Source: Blautia sp. An249 (lineage in GTDB: Bacteria; Bacillota; Clostridia; Lachnospirales; Lachnospiraceae). From it: DNA of 64,000 bases. The stretch lies in contig NZ_NFJL01000018.1 in NCBI RefSeq assembly GCF_002159835.1, positions 1 through 64,000 on the forward strand, given 5' to 3'. Both the position numbers and the translations under genes were made by a program. The notes under the pieces were generated by a model. The model did not search any database and was not told the origin of the DNA. It saw nothing but the letters and a program-made list of their open reading frames with translations. This document shows positions 7,981 to 15,402 of this stretch, piece by piece; position 1 is the stretch's first letter; each line of letters opens with the position of its first letter.

Positions 7981-9582
7981 TTAAGATTCTTCTACAATCA
8001 CATCCATCCGGATATTTTCTTTCATTGCCTGCTCTATGGAAATTTCAGCCAGCCCCTGAGGTTTCTTCTGACTGGACATCAGCATCTGTATCTTAACCTT
8101 TTTTCCTGTCTGTCTGGCAATAATCTCTGTTAGCTGTGCTTTCACCTCTTCATTTTCCACATAAGGCTCTGCCAGGAAATCCTGGAACTCAATGAAAAGT
8201 ACCGGTTCTCCTGTATCTGCATTGTATTTGGGAATGGCTTTTTTAAGCATCTGCTTCAGCATTCCGCCGGTCTCTCCCACAATGCTTCGCCACCCGGCCA
8301 CAATTTTCTTCAGATCTTCCGGCGCTGCTTTTGCCGGTTCTCTGGCTTCTTCAGCCGGTTTTTCGTCCATCCGCAGATTCGGGTTCTGTGCCGTCTGCAA
8401 ACTTGCGGAAGGGGAAAACACCACAGGCCGTTCTTCTATTTTCTTCTCCAAAACACGAATTCTGTCAAAAAGAGAATCCAGATTCGTTTCCATTGCCGGA
8501 CGGCACAGCTTAATCAAAGCCATCTCAATTAAAATCCGTTTCTGGGTGGAGTATCGAATCTGTCCTGCAAGTTCTGAAAATACACGGATATACCTCATCA
8601 GAGTTTCTACTTCTACCATCTGGCTTTCTTCTTCCAGAAGCTTCTGATTTTCTCTGGAAACATCAATGGCATCATACGCATCTTCCGACGTCTTAACCAG
8701 AAGCAGATTCCTCATATACCAGGTAAAATCCCCTACAAATTGGCTTAACTCTTTTCCTCCTGTGATTAGCTCTTCAAGAATGCGGATCGAGCCCGTCACG
8801 TCTCCTTCCAGAATTCTCCTCAGCAGACGGCTGAATACTTCCACGTCCACTGCGCCCAGCACTTCCAAAACTCTGTCATACGTTAATGTCTGTCCCAGAT
8901 AAAAGGCGATGCACTGATCCAGCAGACTTAAAGCATCTCTCATGGAACCGTCTGCAGCCTTGGCCACGTAGCGGACCGCCTTTTCCTCTGCTTCCACCTG
9001 TTCTGCCTTCAGAAGCTGGCTCAGTCTGTCTGCTATCGTGTCTATGGTAATCCTGTGGAAATCATACCGCTGGCATCTGGATAAAATGGTCACCGGTATT
9101 TTATGGGCCTCGGTGGTTGCCAGAATAAAAATCACATAAGAGGGAGGCTCTTCCAGAGTTTTCAGCAATGCGTTAAAAGCTCCGGAAGAAAGCATGTGAA
9201 CCTCGTCGATAATGTAGACTTTATACTTTCCTTCTGTGGGGCGGTAAGCCACTTCTTCCCGGATTTCCCGGATGTTGTCCACGCCGTTATTGGATGCTGC
9301 ATCAATTTCTATTACATTCATTGCGGTTCCTGCCTGAATTGCTCTGCATGAAGGACATTCATTACAGGGGCTTCCATTCACAGGATTCTGGCAGTTTACT
9401 GCTTTAGCCAGTATTTTTGCCACTGTGGTCTTTCCGGTGCCCCTGGTTCCGCAGAACAAATAGGCATGGCCGATCCTGTCTGCCTTTATCTGGTTCGTCA
9501 ATGTGGTCACTATGTGCTCCTGGCCTTTGACATCCTGAAAGTTGTCGGGCCGGAACTTTCTGTAAAGAGCAGTGTAGCTCAT
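7981..9582 (-). CDS. dnaX: DNA polymerase III subunits gamma/tau
   Basis: The 533-residue clamp-loader ATPase has Walker A GTRGTGKTT (about residue 45), a zinc-binding segment with CNECPSC (about 64-80), Walker B IIDEVHML with the DEVH box, and the SRC motif with its arginine finger (LSRCQRY, about 168). The C-terminal third (about 380-533) is the divergent tau region expected to contact polymerase and helicase. It loads the beta clamp at replication forks. It follows pfkA by only 27 bp and precedes ybaB and recR, so the four genes may share a transcript. I see no clear slippery frameshift signal. Confidence 0.97.
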   Translation of the reverse strand: MSYTALYRKFRPDNFQDVKGQEHIVTTLTNQIKADRIGHAYLFCGTRGTGKTTVAKILAKAVNCQNPVNGSPCNECPSCRAIQAGTAMNVIEIDAASNNGVDNIREIREEVAYRPTEGKYKVYIIDEVHMLSSGAFNALLKTLEEPPSYVIFILATTEAHKIPVTILSRCQRYDFHRITIDTIADRLSQLLKAEQVEAEEKAVRYVAKAADGSMRDALSLLDQCIAFYLGQTLTYDRVLEVLGAVDVEVFSRLLRRILEGDVTGSIRILEELITGGKELSQFVGDFTWYMRNLLLVKTSEDAYDAIDVSRENQKLLEEESQMVEVETLMRYIRVFSELAGQIRYSTQKRILIEMALIKLCRPAMETNLDSLFDRIRVLEKKIEERPVVFSPSASLQTAQNPNLRMDEKPAEEAREPAKAAPEDLKKIVAGWRSIVGETGGMLKQMLKKAIPKYNADTGEPVLFIEFQDFLAEPYVENEEVKAQLTEIIARQTGKKVKIQMLMSSQKKPQGLAEISIEQAMKENIRMDVIVEES

Positions 9583-9609
9583 ACTATTACTCCTGTTCTA
9601 ATTCTCTGT

Positions 9610-10704
9610 TTAGTCGCCAAAACTGATTCCAATCCGTTTTGCTGCTTTTACTGTCTGATCTTTCGGAGATACCATCTTCAGCTTGCCTGCGCATTCTGCC
9701 AGAGGTACTCTCTTAATTTTTCCGTTTACAATTCCCACCATAATTCCGTATTCTTCATCCAGAATTGCTTCGGCTGCCCCTGCACCGATTCTTGTGGAAA
9801 GTACGCGATCGTAAGGACAGGGCTCTCCGCCTCTCTGCGTATGTCCGGGTACTGTAATACGAACTTCATTTCCGGTTTCTTTCTGAATCTTGTCTGCGAT
9901 TTCATAGGATACAGACGGATATTTCTTGGCACGCTCTGCCAGTTTCTCTTTGTATTTCTTTTTCGAAAGCTGTGCCTCTTCTTTAGAAATAGCTCCCTCT
10001 GCAACTGCCAGAATTGTGAAGCGTTTTCCGGCTTTTGCACGACGCTTAATGGCGTCCACCACTTTCTTAATATCATAAGGAATTTCCGGAATCAGGATAA
10101 TATCTGCTCCGCCTGCCAGTCCTGCATGAAGGGTCAGGGAACCTACTTTATGTCCCATAACTTCCACAATAAATACACGGCCATGAGATGCTGCTGTGGT
10201 ATGGATACAGTCGATTGCATTGGTTGCGATATTTACTGCGCTCTGGAAGCCGAAAGTCATATCGGTTCCCCAAATGTCGTTGTCAATAGTTTTTGGCAGA
10301 TGAATAATATTTAAGCCTTCTTCTCTTAAAAGGTTGGCTGTCTTCTGTGTTCCGTTTCCGCCCAGGATAACCAGGCAGTCCAGGCACAGTTTATAGTAGG
10401 TCTGCTTCATTGCTTCTACCTTATCCAGACCCTTCTCATCCGGTACACGCATCAGTTTAAACGGCTGTCTGGAAGTTCCCAGAATGGTTCCGCCCTGTGT
10501 AAGAATACCGGAAAAATCTTTGGAAGTCAGCATCCGGTATTTTCCGTAGATTAATCCCTTATATCCATCGTCAAAACCATATACTTCCAAATCGTCTAAA
10601 GAATTTGACAGTCCTTTCACCACGCCCCGCATGGTTGCATTCAGCGCCTGACAGTCGCCGCCGCTTGTTAATAGTCCAATTCTCTTTTTCATCTTGTTAC
10701 CCAC
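9610..10704 (-). CDS. 6-phosphofructokinase, atypical active-site subgroup
   Basis: The 364-residue enzyme phosphorylates fructose-6-phosphate in glycolysis. It has the N-terminal GLLTSGGDCQALNA, the active-site loop LPKTIDNDIWGTD and C-terminal GHTQRGGEPCPYDR. Where ATP enzymes have GGDGS it reads GGNGT: Gly at the position equal to E. coli 104 points to ATP rather than pyrophosphate (which uses Asp), but Asp103 is Asn. At position 124 it has Lys (PKTIDND), unlike E. coli Gly. It therefore belongs to the G104/K124 group, whose phosphoryl donor should be tested. The gene starts a probable operon with dnaX. Confidence 0.88.
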   Translation of the reverse strand: MGNKMKKRIGLLTSGGDCQALNATMRGVVKGLSNSLDDLEVYGFDDGYKGLIYGKYRMLTSKDFSGILTQGGTILGTSRQPFKLMRVPDEKGLDKVEAMKQTYYKLCLDCLVILGGNGTQKTANLLREEGLNIIHLPKTIDNDIWGTDMTFGFQSAVNIATNAIDCIHTTAASHGRVFIVEVMGHKVGSLTLHAGLAGGADIILIPEIPYDIKKVVDAIKRRAKAGKRFTILAVAEGAISKEEAQLSKKKYKEKLAERAKKYPSVSYEIADKIQKETGNEVRITVPGHTQRGGEPCPYDRVLSTRIGAGAAEAILDEEYGIMVGIVNGKIKRVPLAECAGKLKMVSPKDQTVKAAKRIGISFGD

Positions 10705-10763
10705 CCTTTCCTTTTAAATCTTTTCAACGCCCCACTAATTTTGCGTTTTTTATCGTATGATTT

Positions 10764-10792
10764 ATTATATCTTATTTTTCCATTTATCTCAA
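10764..10792 (-). promoter_or_regulatory. Promoter of the pfk-dnaX-ybaB-recR unit
   Basis: Minus-strand TTGAGA (10787-10792), 17 bp, TATAAT (10764-10769), giving a 5' untranslated region of about 50-55 nt before the pfk start. It lies back to back with the SRP RNA promoter. Confidence 0.65.
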
Positions 10793-10838
10793 TTATTATT
10801 TCAATCCCGGCCTGTCTTCCGCCCTTTATATTCCAGGC

Positions 10839-10868
10839 TTGACAATCTCTCCTAAGATAGGCTATAAT
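10839..10868 (+). promoter_or_regulatory. Promoter of SRP RNA
   Basis: Consensus -35 TTGACA (10839-10844), 18 bp, consensus -10 TATAAT (10863-10868), ending just before the start of the SRP RNA. Confidence 0.75.
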
Positions 10869-10874
10869 TAATTA

Positions 10875-11136
10875 CCGCGCAGCCGGGGAGATAGCGGTGC
10901 CCTGTACCTGCAATCCGCTATAGCAGGGGTGATGCCAATCTGAGGCTTATTCTCTGCGGAGCTGCCCTTTATAAGTGGCGCTGACGTCTGGGTCTTACGC
11001 AACAGAACTCTGTGAACCGTGTCAGGTCAGGAATGAAGCAGCACTAAGCAGACCATTCTGTGTGCCGTAAGGGCGCCTGGATCGAGTTAACTGTAAAGGT
11101 ACCGTCCGTGGAAATATTTCGAGGTGCGGCGCGCGT
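10875..11136 (+). ncRNA. ffs: Signal recognition particle RNA (large, Bacillus type)
   Basis: The core of SRP helix 8 is present near 11022-11050 (GTCAGG, GGAA, then GAAGCAGC), which binds Ffh. The length of about 260 nt and the terminal pairing of CCGCGC at the 5' end with GCGCG near 11131 indicate the long form with an Alu domain, as in Bacillus and clostridia, not the 4.5S form. It guides membrane and secreted proteins to the translocon. It has a strong promoter and a terminator. SRP RNA near dnaX is a common Firmicute arrangement. Exact ends are estimated. Confidence 0.93.
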
Positions 11137-11148
11137 AAAAGAGCAAAA

Positions 11149-11180
11149 AAGGGACTGATTTTTCAGCCCCTTATTTTTTT
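11149..11180. terminator. Bidirectional terminator between SRP RNA and tadA
   Basis: Stem arms 11149-11158 and 11163-11172 with one mismatch, followed by ATTTTTTT on the plus strand and a T-tract on the minus strand. It ends SRP RNA and overlaps the last codons of tadA. Confidence 0.7.
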
Positions 11181-11645
11181 ATTTTCCTTCTTCTCTTTTC
11201 TCAGTTCTTTAAAAAACGCCGAAAGCATTGAAGAGCATTCTTCCTCCAGAACCCCTCTTACCACTTCCACTTTATGGTTGAAACCGTCCATTTCCAGCAA
11301 ATTCAAAACAGAACCTGCACAGCCTGCTTTTTTGTTCATACAGCCAATCACCACCCGGTCGATTCTGGACTGCACCAACGCTCCCGCGCACATCTGGCAG
11401 GGTTCCAGAGTTACATACATGGTACAGCCTTCCAGCCTCCAGTCCCCCAGTTTTCTGCTGGCTTTGCGAATTGCGTTCAGCTCCGCATGAGAAAGGGTAT
11501 TTTTATCCGTATTTCTCCGATTGTATCCCCTGGCAATGATTTTCTCTCCCTGGACAATCACACAGCCTATGGGAACTTCTTTTAATGCATATGCTTTTTT
11601 TGCCTGCCGAATGGCTTCCTTCATATATTTTTCTGCTTCGTTCAT
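11163..11645 (-). CDS. tadA: tRNA-specific adenosine deaminase
   Basis: The 160-residue zinc enzyme carries the cytidine/deoxycytidylate deaminase motifs: HAELNAI (His zinc ligand and catalytic Glu, about residue 53) and PCQMCAGAL (two zinc cysteines, about 83-86). TadA converts A34 to inosine in tRNA-Arg(ACG). Length and the N-terminal segment MKEAIRQAKKAYALKEVPIGCVIV match the family. It lies beside a tRNA gene on the same strand and ends in the terminator shared with SRP RNA. Confidence 0.95.
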   Translation of the reverse strand: MNEAEKYMKEAIRQAKKAYALKEVPIGCVIVQGEKIIARGYNRRNTDKNTLSHAELNAIRKASRKLGDWRLEGCTMYVTLEPCQMCAGALVQSRIDRVVIGCMNKKAGCAGSVLNLLEMDGFNHKVEVVRGVLEEECSSMLSAFFKELRKEKKENKKIRG

Positions 11646-11682
11646 CTTTCCCCTCTCTGATTTCTCACCATAAAAAAGAACC

Positions 11683-11728
11683 TTTTTATATAACAGGAAA
11701 CCCCATGGAATTTCCTGTTACATGAAAG
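11683..11728. repeat. Palindromic intergenic repeat, copy 1
   Basis: A 46-bp element whose core (TAACAGGAAA ... TTTCCTGTTA) folds into a hairpin. It matches the element at 14046-14091 at about 40 of 46 positions, in the same orientation, including the flanking TTTTTAT and TTACAT. The central bases differ (CCCCATGGAA versus TCCGACGGAA) while the stem changes are compensated, which suggests selection on structure. It lies between the terminator of tRNA-Pro and tadA. Confidence 0.65.
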
Positions 11729-11729
11729 A

Positions 11730-11755
11730 AAGCAGTTTCCTTTCGGAAACTGCTT
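11730..11755 (-). terminator. Terminator of tRNA-Pro
   Basis: An 11-bp perfect stem (AAGCAGTTTCC and GGAAACTGCTT) with a 4-nt loop, followed on the minus strand by TTCTTTC. It begins about 18 bp after the 3' end of the tRNA. Confidence 0.65.
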
Positions 11756-11772
11756 CCCCTCGCAATCCTGAA

Positions 11773-11846
11773 TCGAAGCGACAGGATTCGAACCTGCGGC
11801 CTCTGCGTCCCGAACGCAGCGCTCTACCAAACTGAGCCACGCTTCG
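11773..11846 (-). tRNA. tRNA-Pro (anticodon CGG)
   Basis: On the minus strand the 7-bp acceptor stem is CGAAGCG/CGCTTCG with discriminator A. The D-loop contains GGCTCAGTTTGGTAGAGC, the anticodon stem is CTGCG/CGCAG with loop TTCGGGA, and the T-arm contains GGTTCGAATCC. The anticodon is CGG, reading CCG proline codons. CCA is not encoded. It is 74 nt and unlinked to other tRNAs in the window. Confidence 0.96.
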
Positions 11847-11987
11847 ACAGATTTGTGCTTTTTGCCATGTGCAAGAAATATTATATTCATTTTAGGTGCA
11901 TTTGTCAATGATATTTTTTTCTTTTTTGAATGAAATGGATATTTTTTCATATATATTATTAATTCAACCTGTTAAGGAGGCATTTTT

Positions 11988-12989
11988 TTGTCTGGCTATA
12001 ACCGCTTTGTAGCATATGTTTATGAATATCAACAGGAAAAAAAAGGCCCCAACCGGGGTTTTCTGAAAGTGGAGCTCAGAAACAGCCGCTGTTCTATTGA
12101 GATTCATCTGAAAATCCCGGCTCTGGCCTCCGGCCTCAGCTGTAAAGTTTACGGCTTCATCCGAACCTCCGGAAAACTAAACGGTGTTTTGCTGGGGCAG
12201 TGTTCCACACAAAAAGACAGCATTCAGGGAACCCTGGAACTGCAGGAAGGAAAAATGGGAAAAGGCGGTTTCTCTCTATCTGATTTAAACGGCATGATCC
12301 TTCTGACAGAAAGCAATGGTTTCTATGGCACCGAGTGGGACGATCAACCCATTCTTCCCGGACAGTTCCTGGAACAGGAACCCGAAGTTTCCGCTGCTTT
12401 ACCCGTTCAGGAAGATACGGTACCTCAGGGAAATCCCGAGCCTTCCCTCCCGGAAACTCCCGCCCCTCCAAAGGAGAACCCTCCTCAAGAGCGCATTCCT
12501 TCTCCTCAGACGATCTCTCCTTCTGACTCTGAGCCTGAATCTGCCGCCGGGTCTGAATCTTCCGCCGACTCCGGGCCTGATTCACCGCCGGAGGCGCCCG
12601 TACAGGAACCAATGCAGATGGAAACAGAAGAAGTCAAAGAAGCTTCCTCCTGCAACCTTCCCCTTCTCCGGCTTTTTGATGACGATGAGATTGTGGAATG
12701 CCGGAAAATCACCCATCAGGACTTTCCCTGTCTGCACCGCAGAGACTGGGCATTAAAAAACAACCGGTTCCTGTTATATGGTTATTATAACTTCGGCCAT
12801 TTAATCATTGGCAGACGTTCTTCAGACGGACAGTATATTCTGGGTGTTCCGGGAATCTGTGATCAGCAGGAACGGTTTATGGCAAATATGTTTGGTTTCC
12901 CCCATTTTAAAGCCAGCCGCTCTCTGGAAATCCCCCAGGGAAGAGGCGGATACTGGTATCGCTGTATTTATCCTCCGTCCTTTCACTAA
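11988..12989 (+). CDS. Uncharacterised protein, DUF6128-like, with TTG start
   Basis: The 333-residue protein starts at TTG, with AAGGAGG eight bases upstream deciding the start; no ATG fits. Residues about 1-115 form a conserved beta-rich domain (FVAYVYEYQQEKKGPNRGFLKVE). A Pro/Glu/Ser-rich low-complexity linker spans about 125-220. The C-terminal 100 residues form a second conserved domain (RFLLYGYYNFGHLIIGRR ... GYWYRCIY). No signal peptide or membrane helix is visible, so it should be cytoplasmic. It resembles DUF6128 proteins of Lachnospiraceae; I do not know a function. Its stop overlaps that of the convergent activating-enzyme gene. Confidence 0.65.
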   Translation: MSGYNRFVAYVYEYQQEKKGPNRGFLKVELRNSRCSIEIHLKIPALASGLSCKVYGFIRTSGKLNGVLLGQCSTQKDSIQGTLELQEGKMGKGGFSLSDLNGMILLTESNGFYGTEWDDQPILPGQFLEQEPEVSAALPVQEDTVPQGNPEPSLPETPAPPKENPPQERIPSPQTISPSDSEPESAAGSESSADSGPDSPPEAPVQEPMQMETEEVKEASSCNLPLLRLFDDDEIVECRKITHQDFPCLHRRDWALKNNRFLLYGYYNFGHLIIGRRSSDGQYILGVPGICDQQERFMANMFGFPHFKASRSLEIPQGRGGYWYRCIYPPSFH

Positions 12990-13681
12990 TCCACACCTCT
13001 TATGGCTGCATTGGGTATTTCTGCCTGCAGAATTCTTAAAAATCCCAGAAGTTCTTCCCTGGTAAAGCTTTCAAATCCAGGACAAAGGACTTCCTGGGAT
13101 TCTCTGTAAGACTGAAGAAAATATGCCTTCGCCCCTTTAATCCACTTTCCAATCTGCATAAAATCTTCCCGGGTATGGATTCCTTTCACAGCCGTGGTAC
13201 GAAATTCATAGTCCAGTTGTCCATGAAGCAGGTAGTCTGCAGTTTCAAAAACAGCCTCCATCGAAGGATTCTGTACCCCTGCGGCCCGGATATAATTATC
13301 AGGCGCCGCTTTAATATCCATGGCAACCATATCAATCAGCCCTTCTCTTTCCAGTTCTTTTACCATGCCTGGATTGGTCCCATTGGTGTCCAGTTTAATC
13401 TGATACCCCAGCTTTCTGACAGAAAGCAGAAATCGGGGCAGCTCCTTATATATAGTAGGTTCTCCGCCTGTAATGCAGACCCCTTCTAAAATGCCTCTTC
13501 TCTTCTCCAAAAATTTCAGGATCTCCTGTTCGGAAATATTTCCCGCTTTTTCAGGAGCGATCACCAACGGACCGTTATGGCAAAAGGGACAGCAGAAATT
13601 GCATCCTCCAAGAAAAACCGTTGCCGCCAGCCTGCCTGGATAATCCAGCATCGTCGTTTTATTTAATCCGCAGATTTTCAT
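12986..13681 (-). CDS. Anaerobic ribonucleotide reductase activating enzyme, radical SAM (NrdG2-like)
   Basis: The 231-residue protein is a radical SAM enzyme with the cluster motif CNFCCPFC (CxxxCxxC, about residue 26) and downstream GGEPT. The N-terminus KICGLNKTTMLDYPG and the sequence pattern fit the NrdG2 type of glycyl-radical activase that installs the radical on class III ribonucleotide reductase; other glycyl-radical targets cannot be excluded. I chose the ATG at 13681, preceded by AGGTGA, over the in-frame ATG at 13702, which lacks a ribosome site. No reductase gene is adjacent. It supports an anaerobic lifestyle. Confidence 0.8.
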   Translation of the reverse strand: MKICGLNKTTMLDYPGRLAATVFLGGCNFCCPFCHNGPLVIAPEKAGNISEQEILKFLEKRRGILEGVCITGGEPTIYKELPRFLLSVRKLGYQIKLDTNGTNPGMVKELEREGLIDMVAMDIKAAPDNYIRAAGVQNPSMEAVFETADYLLHGQLDYEFRTTAVKGIHTREDFMQIGKWIKGAKAYFLQSYRESQEVLCPGFESFTREELLGFLRILQAEIPNAAIRGVD

Positions 13682-13725
13682 TTTCTTCACCTGACCTCTC
13701 ATTCTTTTTATTCATTCTCTTATTC

Positions 13726-13754
13726 TTGACAATTTTTCTCAGTTTGAATTATAG
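13726..13754 (+). promoter_or_regulatory. Promoter of the small protein at 13803
   Basis: TTGACA (13726-13731), 17 bp, TTATAG (13749-13754), about 50 bp upstream of the small gene. Confidence 0.55.
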
Positions 13755-13802
13755 TAGCAATTGGAAATACTAACGGATAGAAACAGGAAAAGAGGTAGGA
13801 TT

Positions 13803-14021
13803 ATGCTAAACCCGGTAAAACTTATGAATCTGAAAAGCCTGAAAAACCAATTCGCCAAAAACCACCCCAAGTTCACAAAATTTTTATATGCAGTATGGGA
13901 AACTGCCCTGGTTGAAGGAACTGTGATCCAAATCCAGGTAAAAACTCCGGACAACCGAACCTTATCCTCCAATCTGAAACTCAAAAAAGAAGATTTGGAA
14001 TTGTTGGATAAATTTAGATAA
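13803..14021 (+). CDS. Small conserved-looking protein of unknown function
   Basis: A 72-residue cytoplasmic protein starting MLNPVKLMNLKSLKNQFAKN; the start at 13803 is preceded by AGAGGTAGG. It is basic at the N-terminus, then has two predicted beta strands (TVIQIQVKTPDNRTL), and ends with SSNLKLKKEDLELLDKF. It has its own consensus promoter and a terminator, so it is probably expressed alone. I do not recognise a family with known function. Confidence 0.6.
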   Translation: MLNPVKLMNLKSLKNQFAKNHPKFTKFLYAVWETALVEGTVIQIQVKTPDNRTLSSNLKLKKEDLELLDKFR

Positions 14022-14045
14022 ACAAACGCATCCACAGCGGAGCGA

Positions 14046-14091
14046 TTTTTATGTAATAGGAAATCCGACGGAATTTCCTATTACATAAAAA
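14046..14091. repeat. Palindromic intergenic repeat, copy 2
   Basis: Second copy of the element at 11683-11728: arms GTAATAGGAAAT and ATTTCCTATTAC around a short CCGACGGA centre. Like copy 1 it stands next to a simple terminator in a gap between genes. Confidence 0.65.
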
Positions 14092-14094
14092 TCA

Positions 14095-14120
14095 AGAGTG
14101 CCCAAAGGGCACTCTTTTTT
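14095..14120. terminator. Bidirectional terminator
   Basis: A perfect 9-bp stem (AGAGTGCCC, GGGCACTCT) with loop AAA and a run of T on the plus strand, with a T-rich tract on the minus strand. It serves the small protein gene and the convergent YARHG gene. Confidence 0.8.
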
Positions 14121-14134
14121 ATCAGTTATTCTTA

Positions 14135-15211
14135 TCAGCCGCCCACAGAAGCCGCCGGATTCGCTGAAGAAGGCGCCGTCATCGCATCAGCCAGCGTTTT
14201 AATATTTGCCTTTTCATAGGCGTTAAATACTCCTTCATTAAAGTACTCCGGAGCTGTAGTTCCTGTATACCAGGTCTTTTTGTCAAAGTATGCCTGCACC
14301 TGAGGAATGGTAAACAGTCTTCCGTGACGTGCATAAATTTCATTAATTGCCATCTGTTTCTGATCATTATTCAGGCCGGAATAGTCGCCGTAGGATAAAT
14401 ACCGATAGCTGCTGTCCGGAATAATATAAGTACTGTCTGTCTTTGTATTTACCGGCTGCTGGGGCACCGGAGTCGGAATGGGAGTGGCGGTTGGTACCGG
14501 GGTTGGTATCGGCGTAAAGGTCGGAACCGCCGTAGGTTCCGCATCCACTGCTGCCACAGGCTCTTCTTTTGCCTTTGTCTTCACTGCTTCCGGCTCATCT
14601 ATGGGACCAAAGTTTCCGTTCACCGTATCATTTTCCTGGGAGCTGTCTACCTGAATTCCCAGAGAAGGATAATCACCGGCAAATTCCTGATAGAAGGAAT
14701 CCAGTTCCCATTTAATATCGCTTGCGGACTCAATGACCGAACCATCCTTTTTAAAGTACACCACCTCAAAGGTCTCTTTTTTCGGCTTAACAGCAAACTG
14801 AATCAGATTCTCGTTTCTGTCCGCTCCGGCATATTCTACAATCTGTTTGTCATCTGTTTCAAAGGAATCCCAGCTTCCCCCTGCCCATACATGCTCCAGG
14901 ACAGATTTCACCGGAACCATATCGTAGTCTCCCAGATATCCAAGTTTTACATCCGCCAGATTTTGTTCTGCGTCAAAACTATCCTTTCCTTTCAGCTGTG
15001 TCACTACTAAGATCAGAACGATTGCAATTACCAGAACGCCGATCACTCCTCCCAGAATCACCGGCAGCATATTGGTATTTTTCTTAGGCGCCCGGCCTCC
15101 TCCTGCATGATTCTGATTCCCGTAACCGGGCTGCGCCTGAAGTGGGGTTCCACAATACGGGCAAACGCCCCAGGTCTCATTTACTTCTTTTCCACATTTC
15201 GGGCAAAACAT
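14135..15211 (-). CDS. Zinc-ribbon membrane protein with YARHG domain
   Basis: The 358-residue protein begins with a zinc ribbon (Cys3, Cys6, Cys17, Cys20: MFCPKCGKEV ... CPYCG), followed by a Gly/Asn-rich stretch and one membrane helix (about 48-72). The extracytoplasmic part has a globular domain (about 80-200), a Pro/Thr/Val repeat linker (about 215-265) and a C-terminal YARHG domain (EIYARHGRLF, about 305). YARHG domains are extracellular and of unknown function, often in envelope proteins. The zinc ribbon lies in the cytoplasm, so the protein bridges the membrane. It appears monocistronic. Confidence 0.75.
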   Translation of the reverse strand: MFCPKCGKEVNETWGVCPYCGTPLQAQPGYGNQNHAGGGRAPKKNTNMLPVILGGVIGVLVIAIVLILVVTQLKGKDSFDAEQNLADVKLGYLGDYDMVPVKSVLEHVWAGGSWDSFETDDKQIVEYAGADRNENLIQFAVKPKKETFEVVYFKKDGSVIESASDIKWELDSFYQEFAGDYPSLGIQVDSSQENDTVNGNFGPIDEPEAVKTKAKEEPVAAVDAEPTAVPTFTPIPTPVPTATPIPTPVPQQPVNTKTDSTYIIPDSSYRYLSYGDYSGLNNDQKQMAINEIYARHGRLFTIPQVQAYFDKKTWYTGTTAPEYFNEGVFNAYEKANIKTLADAMTAPSSANPAASVGG

Positions 15212-15355
15212 CTCTCTTCTCCTCTCTGCTTATTTCCGTATTTTTGTTTTGAAAGAGCAGATTCCCCTTCTTTTTTACAAGTATACAACTTTTTTTCAGG
15301 AAATCCAACTCCCATTCCCCGAAATTATCTGCCTAAATTTTCTGGGCCAATCAGA

Positions 15356-15388
15356 AAAAGCGGACTTTCCAAAACTGAAAGTCCGCTT
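15356..15388 (-). terminator. Terminator of the 3D-domain gene
   Basis: Stem AAGCGGACTTTC/GAAAGTCCGCTT followed on the minus strand by TTTTTC, directly after the stop codon of the gene at 15403. Confidence 0.75.
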
Positions 15389-15402
15389 CATGTTCTTTTT
15401 TC

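Noticed and set aside
11642..11950. ORF spanning the tRNA-Pro gene on the minus strand
   Set aside because: It covers a complete tRNA, its terminator and the palindromic repeat, so it is a chance reading frame.
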